DNA of 64,000 nucleotides, taken from contig NC_031674.1 in the NCBI RefSeq assembly GCF_001640025.1, positions 3,472,001 to 3,536,000 of the forward strand. The letters are read 5' to 3'. The notes beneath the pieces are model-generated. The model made no database searches. It had not been told where the DNA came from and worked only from the letters and a program-made list of their open reading frames with translations. This document shows, in pieces, positions 20,655 through 31,385 of this stretch. Position 1 is the first letter of the stretch; the number at the start of each line of letters is the position of its first letter. Origin of the DNA: Sugiyamaella lignohabitans. Taxonomy: Eukaryota > Ascomycota > Dipodascomycetes > Dipodascales > Trichomonascaceae. Position numbers and translations under genes: made by a program.

Positions 20655-20798
20655 TGCCTCCGGCGACTGGGGCTGTGCCCCAGACCCCCTGGCTCCTCTC
20701 GCTGCGCTCGAGTCGGTGCGTCGGGGAGCCCAGTGACCCAGTCTCCTGCGAAGCAGGAGCAACCAGGGTCTGGGGCGGAGCCCCAGCCGCCGGAGGCA
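20655..20798. repeat. GC palindromic element 9 (left arm B, right arm A)
   Basis: Second tandem copy. The left arm has GGCGACTGGGG in place of GGCGGCTGGGG and a TGT loop. The centre is shorter than in element 8 (deletion of about 12 bp). Confidence 0.95.
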
Positions 20799-20940
20799 GG
20801 GTCTGGACCCTGGCCTGTGCCCCGAGCCAGCACCCATTACATCTCCCCTGTACCCCGCTCAGTGCACCCCTCTACCCTTCCACCCGCTTCGCGAACCCCA
20901 CCAGCTCCCCACGGCCCCGCGCTGCCCCTCGCCCCACGCC

Positions 20941-21000
20941 CGACTCGAGCGAAGCGAGAGGAGCAGCGGGGTCTGGGGCGGAGCCCCAGCCGCCGGAGGC
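20941..21000. repeat. GC palindromic element 10 (solo right arm B)
   Basis: Right arm only, ending GGAGGC, about 180 bp before the DCP2 start. Confidence 0.93.
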
Positions 21001-21182
21001 TGAGCCAGCCCACCCCCGCCAGGAGGACCCTTGCACCGCCGTGCGGTGGGCCCTAGCCCTGGTGGATCCAGCCAGGCACATTTCGACAGATGAGCATTGA
21101 GAGAGTGATAGAGAAGAAAGAGCATCGAGAAGAGATTGAAGAAGAAAGAACGCACCCCGTGGGCGAGAGAGAGAGAAAGAAA

Positions 21183-23175
21183 ATGTCGTTGCAACTGAGC
21201 AGCGGGCTTAAAGATAAGGATCTGGCCACGGTGCTACAGGATCTGGTGGTGCGGTTTGTAATCAACTGCCCGCCGCAGGATTTGGCGTCCACGGAACGGG
21301 TGTTTTTCCAGCTCGAGGAGGCGCAATGGTTCTATGAAGACTTCTGTCGGGTGGAATCGCCGTCGTTGCCGTCCATGAAAATGAAAACGTTTGTGGAGCG
21401 CATGTTTCAATGCTGTCCGGTGCTGTATTTATACAGTACAGACATGCTCACCGACCTGTCCAAGTTCCAGAGCTATAAAAACCTGATCCCCGTGCGCGGT
21501 GCTATCATCCTCAACAAGAAAATGACCAAAGCTCTCATGGTCAAAGGCTGGCGGTCAGACTCGCCATGGGGCTTCCCCAAAGGCAAAATCAACAAAGACG
21601 AACCCGACGAATTGTGCGCCATTCGCGAGGTCTATGAAGAAATCGGCTACGATATCTCGCCGTTCCTAGTGTCCCCCGACTACGTCGAGGTCACCATCCA
21701 ACAGAAGAGCATCCGTCTCTACATCGTACGTGGCATCCCGGGCAATACTCATTTCATGCCCCGAACTCGTAAGGAAATCAGTGTAAGTTTTCACGGGGGG
21801 AGGGGTCTACCTCCGGCGGCTGGGGCTCCGCCCCAGACCCTGGTTGTTCCTGCTTCGCAGGAGTTGGCGCAGACCGCAGACGGAAACGACTCGAGCGAAG
21901 CGAGAGGAGCCACGGGGTCTGGGGCAGAGCCCCAGCCGCCGGAGGCAGAGGGGAATTGGGTATTAACAAGGCATACAGAAAATTGAGTGGCACGACGTGA
22001 AATCGTTGCCGACGTATTCGAAGAATCGGCAGTCCAATGCGGCCAAGAATAATTATTATATGGTGGCCCCGTTTATGTCGGGCCTCGCAAAGTATATCGC
22101 CAATGCCAAGGGTCTGGCTTCCAGTTTGACGAAGTCGGAGACAAAAGCTTTGAAGAATTTACTGGGAGTCGGAAAACACCAGGCTGGGAATGCGGTTCCT
22201 AATGTTGTGGCGCATGAGGATAACGACGAGGCCGCTTTCCATTTGTTAAGTTTGTTAAAGGGAAATGCTGGTTCGGGTATGGGAGGAGGTATTTCGGGCG
22301 GTGTGGGCAGTGGAGATGGTTCGAGTGTATCGGATTCTACGAGTGCTGGTGCGTCGAGTGCGGTTTCTGATAGAAAGATTCTGCTGGATCTGGTGAATAA
22401 GGGCAATTCCGCGTCAAATGAGATTAGCAGCGAGGAACACCAGCTGGAAAGTGCCAAGGAGATTCTCAGTTTACTGAGGAACGAGCTCGAACAACCACAG
22501 CAACAAGCCATGGCGGCTCCTGTTCTTCAACCTCCTCCTATGTTTACTGGGTCAAATGGCCCTGGTCCTGGCCCTGGCCCTTTGCCATATGGAATGTACC
22601 CACCAATGCCTCCCCCACCTCATCTTGCAAACGTCATGCCTCCTATGCCTCCTCATCCTATGATGTATCCAAGCATGGGATTTGTGCCTCCTCCTCTTCC
22701 ACCTCAGCAGCTTATTGGTGAACCTGTAAAAGCACCAGCTGAGACTGGTGCCGGCAACAGTAACAGCAACAGCAACAGCAACAGACCACAGACTGGTAGT
22801 GACAACAAACAGGAGAATGGGCTGGAATCCCACAGCGAGTTTCTGGAAATCAAACCAGACTACGATCCTCCTGCTGCTCCTCCCATGCCTCCTCATATGT
22901 CTTCGTTGCTGTCATTACTCAATTCTCGAAAATCTGGTCATAAGAAGACCCCTTCGACTAGTACTGCTGATAATGATACCAGTGGTAAGTCCGAAAATGG
23001 CACTGTTCCAGCCAGTCCTAAACCGGCCGACAGACGGTTTGATTCGATGAATCGAGCCAGCAAACCAATTCATTTGAGTGACTTGCAAGTACAAGGATCT
23101 AAGTCGGGCCAGTCTGGTGGACTGGCTCTTCTGTCCTTGCTGAATAAAGAACCTACACCAGAACCGAGTCAACAA

Positions 23176-23228
<53 letters not shown>

Positions 23229-24942
23229 AGAGATTGGAGGGTTTAAACCAGACGATAACCAACTTTCTAGTGACAATAACAACCGGGAGTTGAAGCCCGG
23301 TGACTCTTTAATGGATCTGTTACAGCCCAAGACATCGCTGGGGTCTGTTATGAGCACTAACAAAAACACCTCTTTCGATAACCGCAGCACCGCTGCCACT
23401 AATGGAAGTAACAGTGCTACTTCGCTCATGGCGTTTTTAAACCAGCCGTCGCAATCATCACCAAAAGAACCTGCTGTTGCATCTACGGCGTTTCTCGACC
23501 AAGAAATTCATTCGGCCGATACCACTAGCAACTCTCAGTTGCAATCTCCACAGATCCAGTCTGATGCTGGTCTTGATCTGATGGAAATGCTGAATCCCGG
23601 CAGGGCCAATCGTCAAACATCATCGTCGCCAGCAGCAGCCGCAAATACAGCTACAGCTACAGAATCAGCTCCAACGTCAGCTCCAACTGGTGTATCTACC
23701 AATCCTACATCATCATCAGCAGCTGTATCTACGAATCCAACATCATCATCAGTCTCAAACAGCACTAATGAATTGCAATCACAATTGAACGCATCAACCT
23801 CACTAATGAGCCTACTTGGTATCGGATCAACCCCATCACCATCAATCAGCTCTATTGAACCACAATTCTACGACAGCAGTATCGTGTCGAGTTCCAGTAG
23901 AGACATTGTAACTCCTGGACCAGTTCCTCAGTCATCATCCACCCCAGCACCAGAACCAGCACGAGCACCAGCACCAATCGGCGAATCATCACCCTCGTCA
24001 TCACTTATGGACCTGCTAAAACCAAAACCCACATCGATATCGCCAACTGCAGCTCCTTCAAGTGCCCCTGGACAGAGACCAATCGGCGCCAGTACCAATG
24101 CTTCCGATACATTTGCAGCTTCCCGGTCTCTTATGGAGATGCTCAGTGGACCAAGCTCGACTTCCACGTCGACCCTGACTCCTCAGCTAACAGAAACCTC
24201 GGCCGTTGCTGCTGACTCGAGCCATATTTCTAATCTGGTGTCGTCGCCATCTACCACCGACACTCATGGCACTACTCATGGCACCACTAATAGCACTCCT
24301 CATGGTACTACCTATGGCACCACTAACAGTACTCCTCATGGCACTACTCAATTCAATAGTCAGGCATCCCGGTCATTAATGGACATGCTCAACAACGACC
24401 CTGTCGACTCGTCGGCCAGTTCATCACCCCTTCAAGCCCCTGTCCAGCATCAGTATCAGCAGCAGCAGCAGCAGCCAACTGCGCCAGTCAGCACCGGTAC
24501 CTCGACCCAATCAACTGATAAATTCGCTTCTCGCTCGCTCATGGACATGCTGAACAGCAGCTCTCAACGGTCTACTCCTGAAACCGAACCCTCACCGTCA
24601 AACCCCCGACCCACCAACCCCATTGGCCCTCCTGGCAGCTCATCATCCGCCACTCGCTACGGTGCAGTCGGCGAATCGCGAACCACTCAACCCGGCCGTC
24701 AATCCAGTTCGGGCCAGAACCTGCTCAACCTGCTCAACCTCGGCCAGAACCGACAGTCCCCTGTCCCCGAATCCACGACCTCGCCAACCACCTCACAACC
24801 TCCACCACCCCCTCCAGCTCCTGTCACACCCACACCCACGGCTGACGCAGCACCGGAACCTCCAAGCCAACAGGAGCCCACCGTCCAGCCCGAAAAGTTC
24901 CTCACCTTCCTCAACAACTTCGCCAGCGGCGCATACGCTTGA
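21183..24942 (+). CDS. DCP2: mRNA decapping enzyme Dcp2 (one intron containing a full GC element)
   Basis: Exon 1 is 21183-21782 (200 codons) and exon 2 is 21979-24942, giving 1187 aa. The start MSLQLSSGLK aligns with the usual Dcp2 start; an in-frame ATG at 21090 would add 31 charged residues. Regulatory domain (1-95) with DLVVRFVINCPPQDLAS and QWFYEDF; Nudix domain with the complete box G-x5-E-x7-REVYEEIGYD after WGFPKG. The join KEIS|KIEWHDVKSLPT restores the conserved post-Nudix segment. The long disordered tail has at least eight leucine motifs of the SLMDLL/SLMDMLN type, the helical leucine-rich motifs known to bind Edc3/Lsm proteins, plus a polyQ tract (23169-23230). It removes the 5' cap in P-bodies. 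Confidence 0.96.
21808..21947. repeat. GC palindromic element 11 (left arm A, right arm B) inside the DCP2 intron
   Basis: A complete palindrome occupies 140 of the 196 nt of the DCP2 intron (21783-21978). The left end reads TACCTCCGG, one change from consensus. Splicing it out is required to restore the conserved frame. Confidence 0.95.
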
Positions 24943-25005
24943 ACCACCTCCGGCCCGTGTACATACCAAAATAGACACTCACACCGCACTCCGGGGGTGT
25001 CCTCG

Positions 25006-25222
25006 TGCCTCCGGCGGCTGGGGCTCTGCCCCAGACCCCGTGGCTCCTGCTCCGCAGGAGATCTCGCCCATGGCCCTCGTGCCTCCGGCGGCTGGGGCTC
25101 CGCCCCAGACCCTGGTAGCTCCTGCTTCGCAGGAGATTTTCAGCCCGGGACCCCCATCGCACGACTCGAGCGAAGCGAGAGGAGCAGCGGGGTCTGGGGC
25201 GGAGCCCCAGCCGCCGGAGGCA
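25006..25222. repeat. GC palindromic element 12 (two left arms A, one right arm B)
   Basis: Left arm at 25006-25061, a second left arm at about 25079-25136, and a right arm at about 25163-25222. The extra left arm looks like a tandem duplication. The element begins 63 bp downstream of the DCP2 stop codon. Confidence 0.93.
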
Positions 25223-25660
25223 GACCCCCCTCTAGAGGGCCCCGCAAGTCTGTATCGGTCGAGGCCAGAACCGATCTGGAGAAGCGAGCCAACTTTAAAT
25301 TTGGCAGGCCGGTGGGGTAATCAGGGGGGTCTGTGTTACCGATGGGGATTTAATTAATTAATTGAGTGATTCTGGTAATAGATAAGTCATGGAGGGGTGG
25401 AAGGAGGAGGAGGGGTCAGGCCGGAGAGGCATTATCCGGAGACCCAGGGGCCATTGCGTCACCCAGCAGGCTCGGGTTTATTGTTGACGCATCGGCATTA
25501 TATTAAACCTCAAAACAGAAATAATGGTGTATGCATGGTTAAATTGCGAGACAACGGTTTTCATGTACACCGCTGCAACAGGCACCTCGCGTACCGATCC
25601 CTGCCCACCCAGACCTGATCGGTGTGTCGCTCGGGTACAGGTACCGAGGGAGGGGGGGCC

Positions 25661-25840
25661 TGCCTCCGGCGGCTGGGGCTCTGCCCCAGACCCCGCTGCT
25701 CCTCTCGCTTCGCTCGAGTCGGGCGAGGGGGACCAGGCACCAGACCTAATCCCCCTAGCGGCCCCTCTGCCCCACGCACCGACTCGAGCGAAGCGAGAGG
25801 AGCAGCGGGGTCTGGGGCAGAGCCCCAGCCGCCGGAGGCA
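25661..25840. repeat. GC palindromic element 13 (left arm B, right arm B)
   Basis: Complete element with the same hairpin type in both arms. The inverted repeat extends outward into GGGGGGCC on the left and GGCCCCCC on the right. Confidence 0.95.
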
Positions 25841-26194
25841 GGCCCCCCTCAAGAGAATGTCTCGGATGCGGGTGTGATAGAGTTTGGCGGTAGAGGGGGG
25901 GTGGTGGATGAGTTGGTAATTATTGGCGAGTCTGGCGGATTGAGGGGGGGTTGGCCGTTCCTGCTGGGGATGTGGTAGCGGCAGCCCCGCTGAGGGCCCT
26001 ATGCCCCGCTGTGACAAAACAGGCCTGGTCGGACAGACCCCTCGTGGCAGAGGGGCCCTTTTGCGATGCGGGCAGCTGGTGAGCAAAAATAGAATAAAAT
26101 TAAATAACATAAAAAATAAAAATAAAAATAAAAGACGACAATCGCCGCCCGTTTGAGTGACTATCAGTGAGCAGCAGTGGCCTGAGGTTTCGGT

Positions 26195-26222
26195 GCAGCA
26201 GCAGCAGCAGCAGCCAGCAGCA
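26195..26222. repeat. CAG triplet tract
   Basis: About nine CAG triplets with one interruption, in non-coding DNA. Confidence 0.85.
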
Positions 26223-26739
26223 GATGGCCCGTGTTACAACAATAAACTTCAGGGCGCTTAGCGAAAAACCTTAAAACCATGAACAAAATTAAAGTTGATA
26301 GCTGAGAACCCGATTCCAGGGTGCACCTGGCCCAGACGGGCAATGGGCTGCTACCGCGACCACCGTATATCGGCATATTAGTATATCGGAGCACGGTATC
26401 ATCGCGAAAGGACCCCGTCGGGTGCCGCCAACAGCCAAGCTAATGTACCAGATCACGATAGTCAATCAGAGGGTCGATGGACGAGAAAAGACGACCAGAG
26501 ACTACCACAGAGGACCAACATCGGCAGAAAGCAGGTGGGAAACAGATCGCTGCTGCTGCTGACGGTCAATTAACAGTCAATCAGCAGCCCCCTGTCTCAG
26601 ACAAGTAAAAATAACTGGCCAGAAAGGCGCCCAAAACAGCAACCCCCGATGACCGACACACATGGTTCCTGAATCCCACCTGGCCGTACCTGAATCATAC
26701 ACGATCCATTTAATATAAGCAAGCCCGATCGATCACCCA

Positions 26740-26764
26740 GGGGGGGGGGGGGGGGGGGGGGGGG
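26740..26764 (+). repeat. Poly-G homopolymer, 25 G, abutting element 14
   Basis: An uninterrupted G run ending two bases before the left arm of element 14. Confidence 0.9.
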
Positions 26765-26766
26765 CA

Positions 26767-26922
26767 TGCCTCCGGCGGCTGGGGCTCCGCCCCAGACCCT
26801 GGTTGCTCCTGCTTCGCAGGAGAGTGCGGGACCGTGGGGGGCGGGAGGAGGGGGAGGGGACCGACTCGAGCGAAGCGAGAGGAGCAGGGGGGTCTGGGGC
26901 GCAGCCCCAGCCGCCGGAGGCA
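26767..26922. repeat. GC palindromic element 14 (left arm A, right arm B)
   Basis: Complete element. The right-arm first hairpin has a GCGCAGC loop variant that keeps the CTGGGG/CCCCAG stem. Confidence 0.95.
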
Positions 26923-27049
26923 AGCGGGGCCCTGAGGTGGGCTGGAGGGGCTGATCGGAGGGTGGGATCGGCGGGTACAAAGCCATGCAGAGTGTGCAGT
27001 TGGAGCCGGAAACAGGTTGCTGGCAGAGAGGTGGTTGAGGGGGACTGCC

Positions 27050-27106
27050 TGCCTCCGGCGGCTGGGGCTCTGCCCCAGACCCTGGTTGTGCTCCGCTTCG
27101 CGGAGC
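27050..27106. repeat. GC palindromic element 15 (solo left arm, variant hairpin)
   Basis: Second hairpin reads GCTCCGCTTCGCGGAGC, a version found nowhere else in the window (type D) but again perfectly self-complementary. Confidence 0.92.
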
Positions 27107-27489
27107 GGCGGGGCCTGTTGACCTAGCGGGCTGCAGGGGTGGGGTAGCAAGGTCTGCTCGCCAGATATCAGACCTCGAGAGCCTGGAGAAGCTGACAGAT
27201 GAGCGACGAGGGGGAGGGGGGGTTGGATGAGGGGCATGAAGGACAACGGATTACGATTGATGGACTACGGACGACAGACCCAGGACTTTGAGTTCGAGGG
27301 TCAGGAACAACCACCCAACCCGGCCTAGCCCAGGGGCCTGACACTGACCCCGTTGACACGAACTGCCTCACCACGCAGGGGACTCGCGGCTGCACTGAAC
27401 GCCTCGATCAGTCTAAGTTTGGGCTTGCCCATGTCCGCCGGCTAATCACGGACCCGGTCCTAACCCAATCTCCGACGGAGGGGGGCCTA

Positions 27490-27629
27490 TGCCTCCGGCG
27501 GCTGGGGCTCCGCCCCAGACCCTGGTTGCTCCTGCTTCGCAGGAGTTTGGTGGGGTTCAACACACAACCGACTCGAGCGAAGCGAGAAGAGCCACGGGGT
27601 CTGGGGCAGAGCCCCAGCCGCCGGTGGCA
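27490..27629. repeat. GC palindromic element 16 (left arm A, right arm B)
   Basis: Complete element. The right end is GCCGGTGGCA in place of GCCGGAGGCA, and the type B module reads GAGAAGAG. Confidence 0.94.
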
Positions 27630-28578
27630 CACACTCCCCCTTTCCCTTACCTCAGAATCGGATCGCCCGCTGATTAGCCGGTTTGGTTTTAACTTTTGAC
27701 ATTTTTCCTTTTGCGGCTAGCGCCAGCACTATGCTGGGTCGAGCTAGTGGTTTACCCTGGCCGGTCTAGTGCTAGTCAGTCTGTAGCGTTTAAACTCTAA
27801 CGTGACAGGGGCCTCTGATAACGACTGCCGCCGGACTGCGAGTGTGAGATTGAGTGAGTGAGTGGGTGAGTGGAAGGGCGATTGGCTTCGCGACCGGATT
27901 CTCGTTGGTTTGGCCACCGAACAAGGACAGCTCGGTTGCTCGTACGATAGGGATGCCGCCGACGGCACTGGTTTCCGGGTGTTCTCGTATCCAATTGGAC
28001 ACCAACAGCGAAAACAACGACAATAACATAACAATCGGCAGAGATCAAAATATATAAAGGTGGATGGCGAATGGTCAATGGCTGACAGCCCAGTTCAGGG
28101 CCAGAAACGGTCGGGTGTCACGGGGAATCCGGTGCTCGCTTGGCTACTGTCGGTCGGCCTTAAAACCCAGTACCACAACCGGCGCGGCGCTATGCGTCTT
28201 CCCCACCCCTGTCGGTCACTGCCGCATCTGGACCACAGGCGGAAGACACACCGATTATATAACGCATGCTGCATATGCACCTTAGCTAGCATACCCGCAG
28301 ATTTCTGTAGCGAGGTGGTCGCCAGTAAAGTTCACCCGTCCGACCAGCCTGTTAACCTGTCTGCCAATCTGACTGTATCCATCGCCTCGATTCCTCTCGG
28401 TGGGGCTGTCAAACTGTGCTGCTGCCTGCCCGAAAATAAAGTTAAGTTTGACGCTGTTTCATGGCTCTGCTCCGGAACTGGCACCCATCTCCATCTGACA
28501 AACTTCAGGGGGTTCACCAATTGCCTCATCACAAGTGGGTCCGGTTACCGGGTTGGGGAGGCCTCCGGGAGAGGTGCC

Positions 28579-28864
28579 TGCCTCCGGCGGCTGGGGCTGC
28601 GCCCCAGACCCCCCGGCTCCTCTCGCTTCGCTCGAGTCGGTACGAGCGAGGCCGTCCTGGGGGGAAGGGGGCATGCCTCCGGCGGTTGGGGCTGTGCCCC
28701 AGACCCCCCGGCTCCTCTCGCTTCGCTCGAGTCGTTGCGTCGAGGGCCCCCTCACTCGCTGCCCCTCACACCCCGCACCAAACTACCGTCACCGTCGACG
28801 CAACGACTCGAGCGAAGCGAGAGGAGCCGGGGGGTCTGGGGCGCAGCCCCAGCCGCCGGAGGCA
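28579..28864. repeat. GC palindromic element 17 (two left arms B, one right arm B)
   Basis: Left arms start at 28579 and 28674; the right arm ends at 28864. The second left arm and the right arm pair further inward: CTCGAGTCGTTGCGTCGA on the left and its inverse around 28794 on the right. Confidence 0.93.
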
Positions 28865-29116
28865 GGCCCCCCCTCCCCCGCTTGCATTAGTGTCTACAGG
28901 GAACTAACCGTATAGGACGTGAATACGTGGACTCAAGCCCGATAGCGGGCGGTCGGCCCGTGGTGAGGAGTGGAATGAGTAGGACGGGGAAAGTGAAGTT
29001 ACCGGTGTGCGGAAGAGGTGGTTGGCAGCAAGCAAGCATGTCAGACCCACCGACGACAACCACAGCGACAGAGTGTCTGGTGATGCTGGTGGTGGTGATT
29101 CAGGGGTGGTGGTGGC

Positions 29117-29134
29117 CGGTCGGTCGGTCGGTCG
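29117..29134. repeat. CGGT tetranucleotide repeat
   Basis: About four and a half perfect CGGT units in non-coding DNA. Confidence 0.8.
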
Positions 29135-29354
29135 ATATCGCTATAGCGCGGCCCGCATGCAGCTGGCATTAAACGTGGGCGATTGTCGGTCGCAAGATCT
29201 GCTGGCGTCACTAAGTGCATGTACGTTTTGAGGTAAATTTAGACCCCGCTGGCAGGCCAAAGTGAAAAAGGCAAAAATGGCCTGCAGGCTCTGCAGCTAA
29301 GGAAACAAGGTCGTAGAGGGAGGCACACCCCTCGGCCGGGAGGGGGGAGGGGTC

Positions 29355-29412
29355 TGCCTCCGGCGGCTGGGGCTCTGCCCCAGACCCCGTGGCTCGCTTC
29401 GCTCGAGCGTCG
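29355..29412. repeat. GC palindromic element 18 (solo left arm, shortened B)
   Basis: Outer block and hairpin 1 are intact; the second module is shortened to GGCTCGCTTCGCTCGAG. No right arm follows within 500 bp. Confidence 0.9.
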
Positions 29413-29578
29413 GGTGAGGGGCTCGTCGCTGGTGGGGTGTGGTGGTCTGGCCAGCGGGGACTGGGGAGAGGGCAATGCTGGTGCTGGAGTGCTGGTTTCA
29501 GGCGATGCAGCTCTCATCGGCAGCAGCAGGAGCAGGGTGGAGACGGGATCGTGTGGGTTGGGTGGCCGGCCGGTTAAC

Positions 29579-29601
29579 GCTGCTGCTGCTGCTGCTGCTG
29601 G
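29579..29601. repeat. CTG triplet tract
   Basis: About seven uninterrupted triplets, about 170 bp after element 18. Confidence 0.85.
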
Positions 29602-29751
29602 GTAACTAGTGAGCAGGTTGGTTCGTTAGCAACGGCCGGGAAGAGCCGCTAATTCACTCGTTGGTGGTGACTGTACGATCTGGATCTGAGATCTGGTAGC
29701 AGCTGTTCGCGATAGATGGCGGGTGGATTGCCGACTGACGCTGCCTCATAA

Positions 29752-29766
29752 CCCCCCCCCCCCCCC
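29752..29766 (+). repeat. Poly-C homopolymer, 15 C
   Basis: Uninterrupted C run on the plus strand, about 180 bp before element 19. Confidence 0.9.
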
Positions 29767-29947
29767 ATTGAGATCTATGCCTGTGAATTATAGGGTAGCA
29801 TCGAGTGGACATTGCGGTTCTTCTGCTGCTGCCGCTGCTTCTGCTGGTGACTGATCTCACCGCCTGCTCACAGCCTGCACCGCGACCCATCAGAACCACT
29901 CCAGCCAGAGCCACCTTCGCCCCTTTCCCGCCAGTGAGAGGGGGGAC

Positions 29948-30131
29948 TGCCTCCGGCGGCTGGGGCTCCGCCCCAGACCCTGGTTGCTCCTCTCGCTTCG
30001 CTCGAGTCGTTTCTCCCCCCCCCTCCATCGCACCCCTCCCCTCCGCCAGCCAGCGGGGGACCCCCAACCCCGACTCGAGCGCAGCGAGAGGAGCAGCGGG
30101 GTCTGGGGCGGAGCCCCAGCCGCCGGAGGCA
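29948..30131. repeat. GC palindromic element 19 (left arm B, right arm B)
   Basis: Complete element with one of the longest centres (about 60 bp, C-rich). Confidence 0.95.
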
Positions 30132-30631
30132 CCGTGGCCCCACCCAGCAGGCCCCCCTCAGCGCGAACCGTGTGAGGAGGGGCACCCCCTTAAAATGGTT
30201 ATCATTTGATGTTGAATATAGTAGTAGTAGCGAGAGCGCTGATTATGCAGTGGATATAATTTGTTTTTCGGTGGTGAGAGACTGGTAGAGGGGTGAAATA
30301 TTTTATTTTATTTTTCAGGTATCGGCAGTTTGCATGGTTGCTTTTTTTTGCAAGATATTCTTTTTCTTGCGTGGGCCGCGCAGAAGGATATCAAAAATCG
30401 CTACCCACTTCGGATGGTATATAATTTGGCAGGTTTCTTCCAAACCATTTTATAGATACGGTTTTTTTTCTTGTTCAACGGGAAAATCTAGTCACAAAAC
30501 GACAATTGGGGTTTTTGGCCACTTGTCCCTAGTTTTTTTTTTTTTGTTCCTTCTGCCGGTTGTGTGGTTGTGTTTTTTGAGAACAACTTTTGTTTCTGTC
30601 TCTCTTTCTTTCATTGGTTTCCTACTTCTAT

Positions 30632-31385
30632 GATTGGTACTGGTACTAATTAGAAGTTCTAGCCCCATTTCCCTACTGAACCGATTTTTTTTCCTTTTAA
30701 CCTCCAACTTTTCCACTTTTGAGCTTTGGTTCAATTGGAAGTTGTTGTTTGATATTTGGAATTGTCAATTCAGTTTAATATTTTTTTTATTCTGATTCCC
30801 TTTTTTTTTTTTTTGACTTGGTTGTCTCCCATTCATTGACGCACTACAGTGCCTAGGCTACGTTGCCGACCAACCTATTTAATACTGCATTGTCTCCTAC
30901 CAACGGTTTTCGGCACTGGTGGTAAAAATTATATTTTTGCAACTGGACTGGTTTGGATATTTTAGTTTATTCAATCCACTGTTTTTGTCATTGTCATTGT
31001 CAGTAATTGTTCAATTGAGTGATTGTTGACTATTGACCTTGTGGTATCATCATCACATCACATCACTGGTCTAGTGTTACTGTCAGAGTTACTGCTAGTG
31101 TTACTGCTAGTGTTACTGTTAGCGTTGCTGCTAGTGTTACTGTCACTGCTGTGGTTAGTTAAGGCTAATTGTGGTACTTTTATTCGCACCTGCTACTAAT
31201 TGTGTTTGTGTGAGGAATATAGAGTTTGGCTGTTGCATCTGGTACTTTACTCTCGTTATTGTTCGTTACTGTTCTGTACTGTTCTGTTCATTCCTGTCGT
31301 TGACTCGTGATTCCTGTTGACTTCCCCCTGACTCCCTCCTGTCTTTACTACTATCGTTACCTCTGTCGTTCACTCGTTCACTACA
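30632..31385 (+). promoter_or_regulatory. ATG-free leader/promoter of the cyclin gene
   Basis: I find no ATG on the plus strand from 30632 to the cyclin start at 31386, about 750 bp. The stretch is T-rich with T homopolymers and a 12-bp CTAGTGTTACTG repeat at 31070-31148. Loss of ATGs over such a length is what a long, scanned 5' leader would show. The transcription start is not visible. Confidence 0.5.
31070..31148 (+). repeat. 12-bp tandem repeat (CTAGTGTTACTG), about 6 imperfect copies
   Basis: Imperfect copies in the presumed 5' leader of the cyclin gene. Confidence 0.75.

Larger units (their letters stand above)
20294..21182. other. Intergenic: divergent promoters of CYC3 and DCP2
   Basis: About 890 bp filled largely by two tandem copies of the palindromic element (20458-20613, 20655-20798) and one solo right arm (20941-21000). 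The long overlapping frames seen here are generated by the repeats. Confidence 0.6.
24943..30631. other. Long repeat-rich intergenic region upstream of the cyclin
   Basis: About 5.7 kb without a recognisable gene, and the densest cluster of GC palindromes (elements 12-19). It also holds homopolymers (25 G at 26740, 15 C at 29752), CAG/CTG tracts and CGGT repeats (29117-29134). Long frames here (for example 25478-26110 minus, 28060-28890 plus) translate the same palindrome peptides in all frames (GGWGSAPDP, RRLGLRPRP, PPAAGAPPQT) and are judged not to be genes. Between elements the sequence is unique and moderately GC-rich. Confidence 0.6.

Noticed and set aside
21090..21182. Upstream in-frame ATG of DCP2 adding 31 residues
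   Set aside because: The extension is highly charged and not Dcp2-like, while MSLQLSSGLK aligns with the usual start; kept as an alternative only.
25478..26110. Long open frames in the GC-rich regions (also 20400-21056, 28060-28890, 9478-10023)
   Set aside because: They are produced by the palindromic elements, which lack stops in several frames and give the same peptides (GGWGSAPDP, RLGLRPRP, PPAAGAPPQT) on both strands; no family resemblance outside the repeats.
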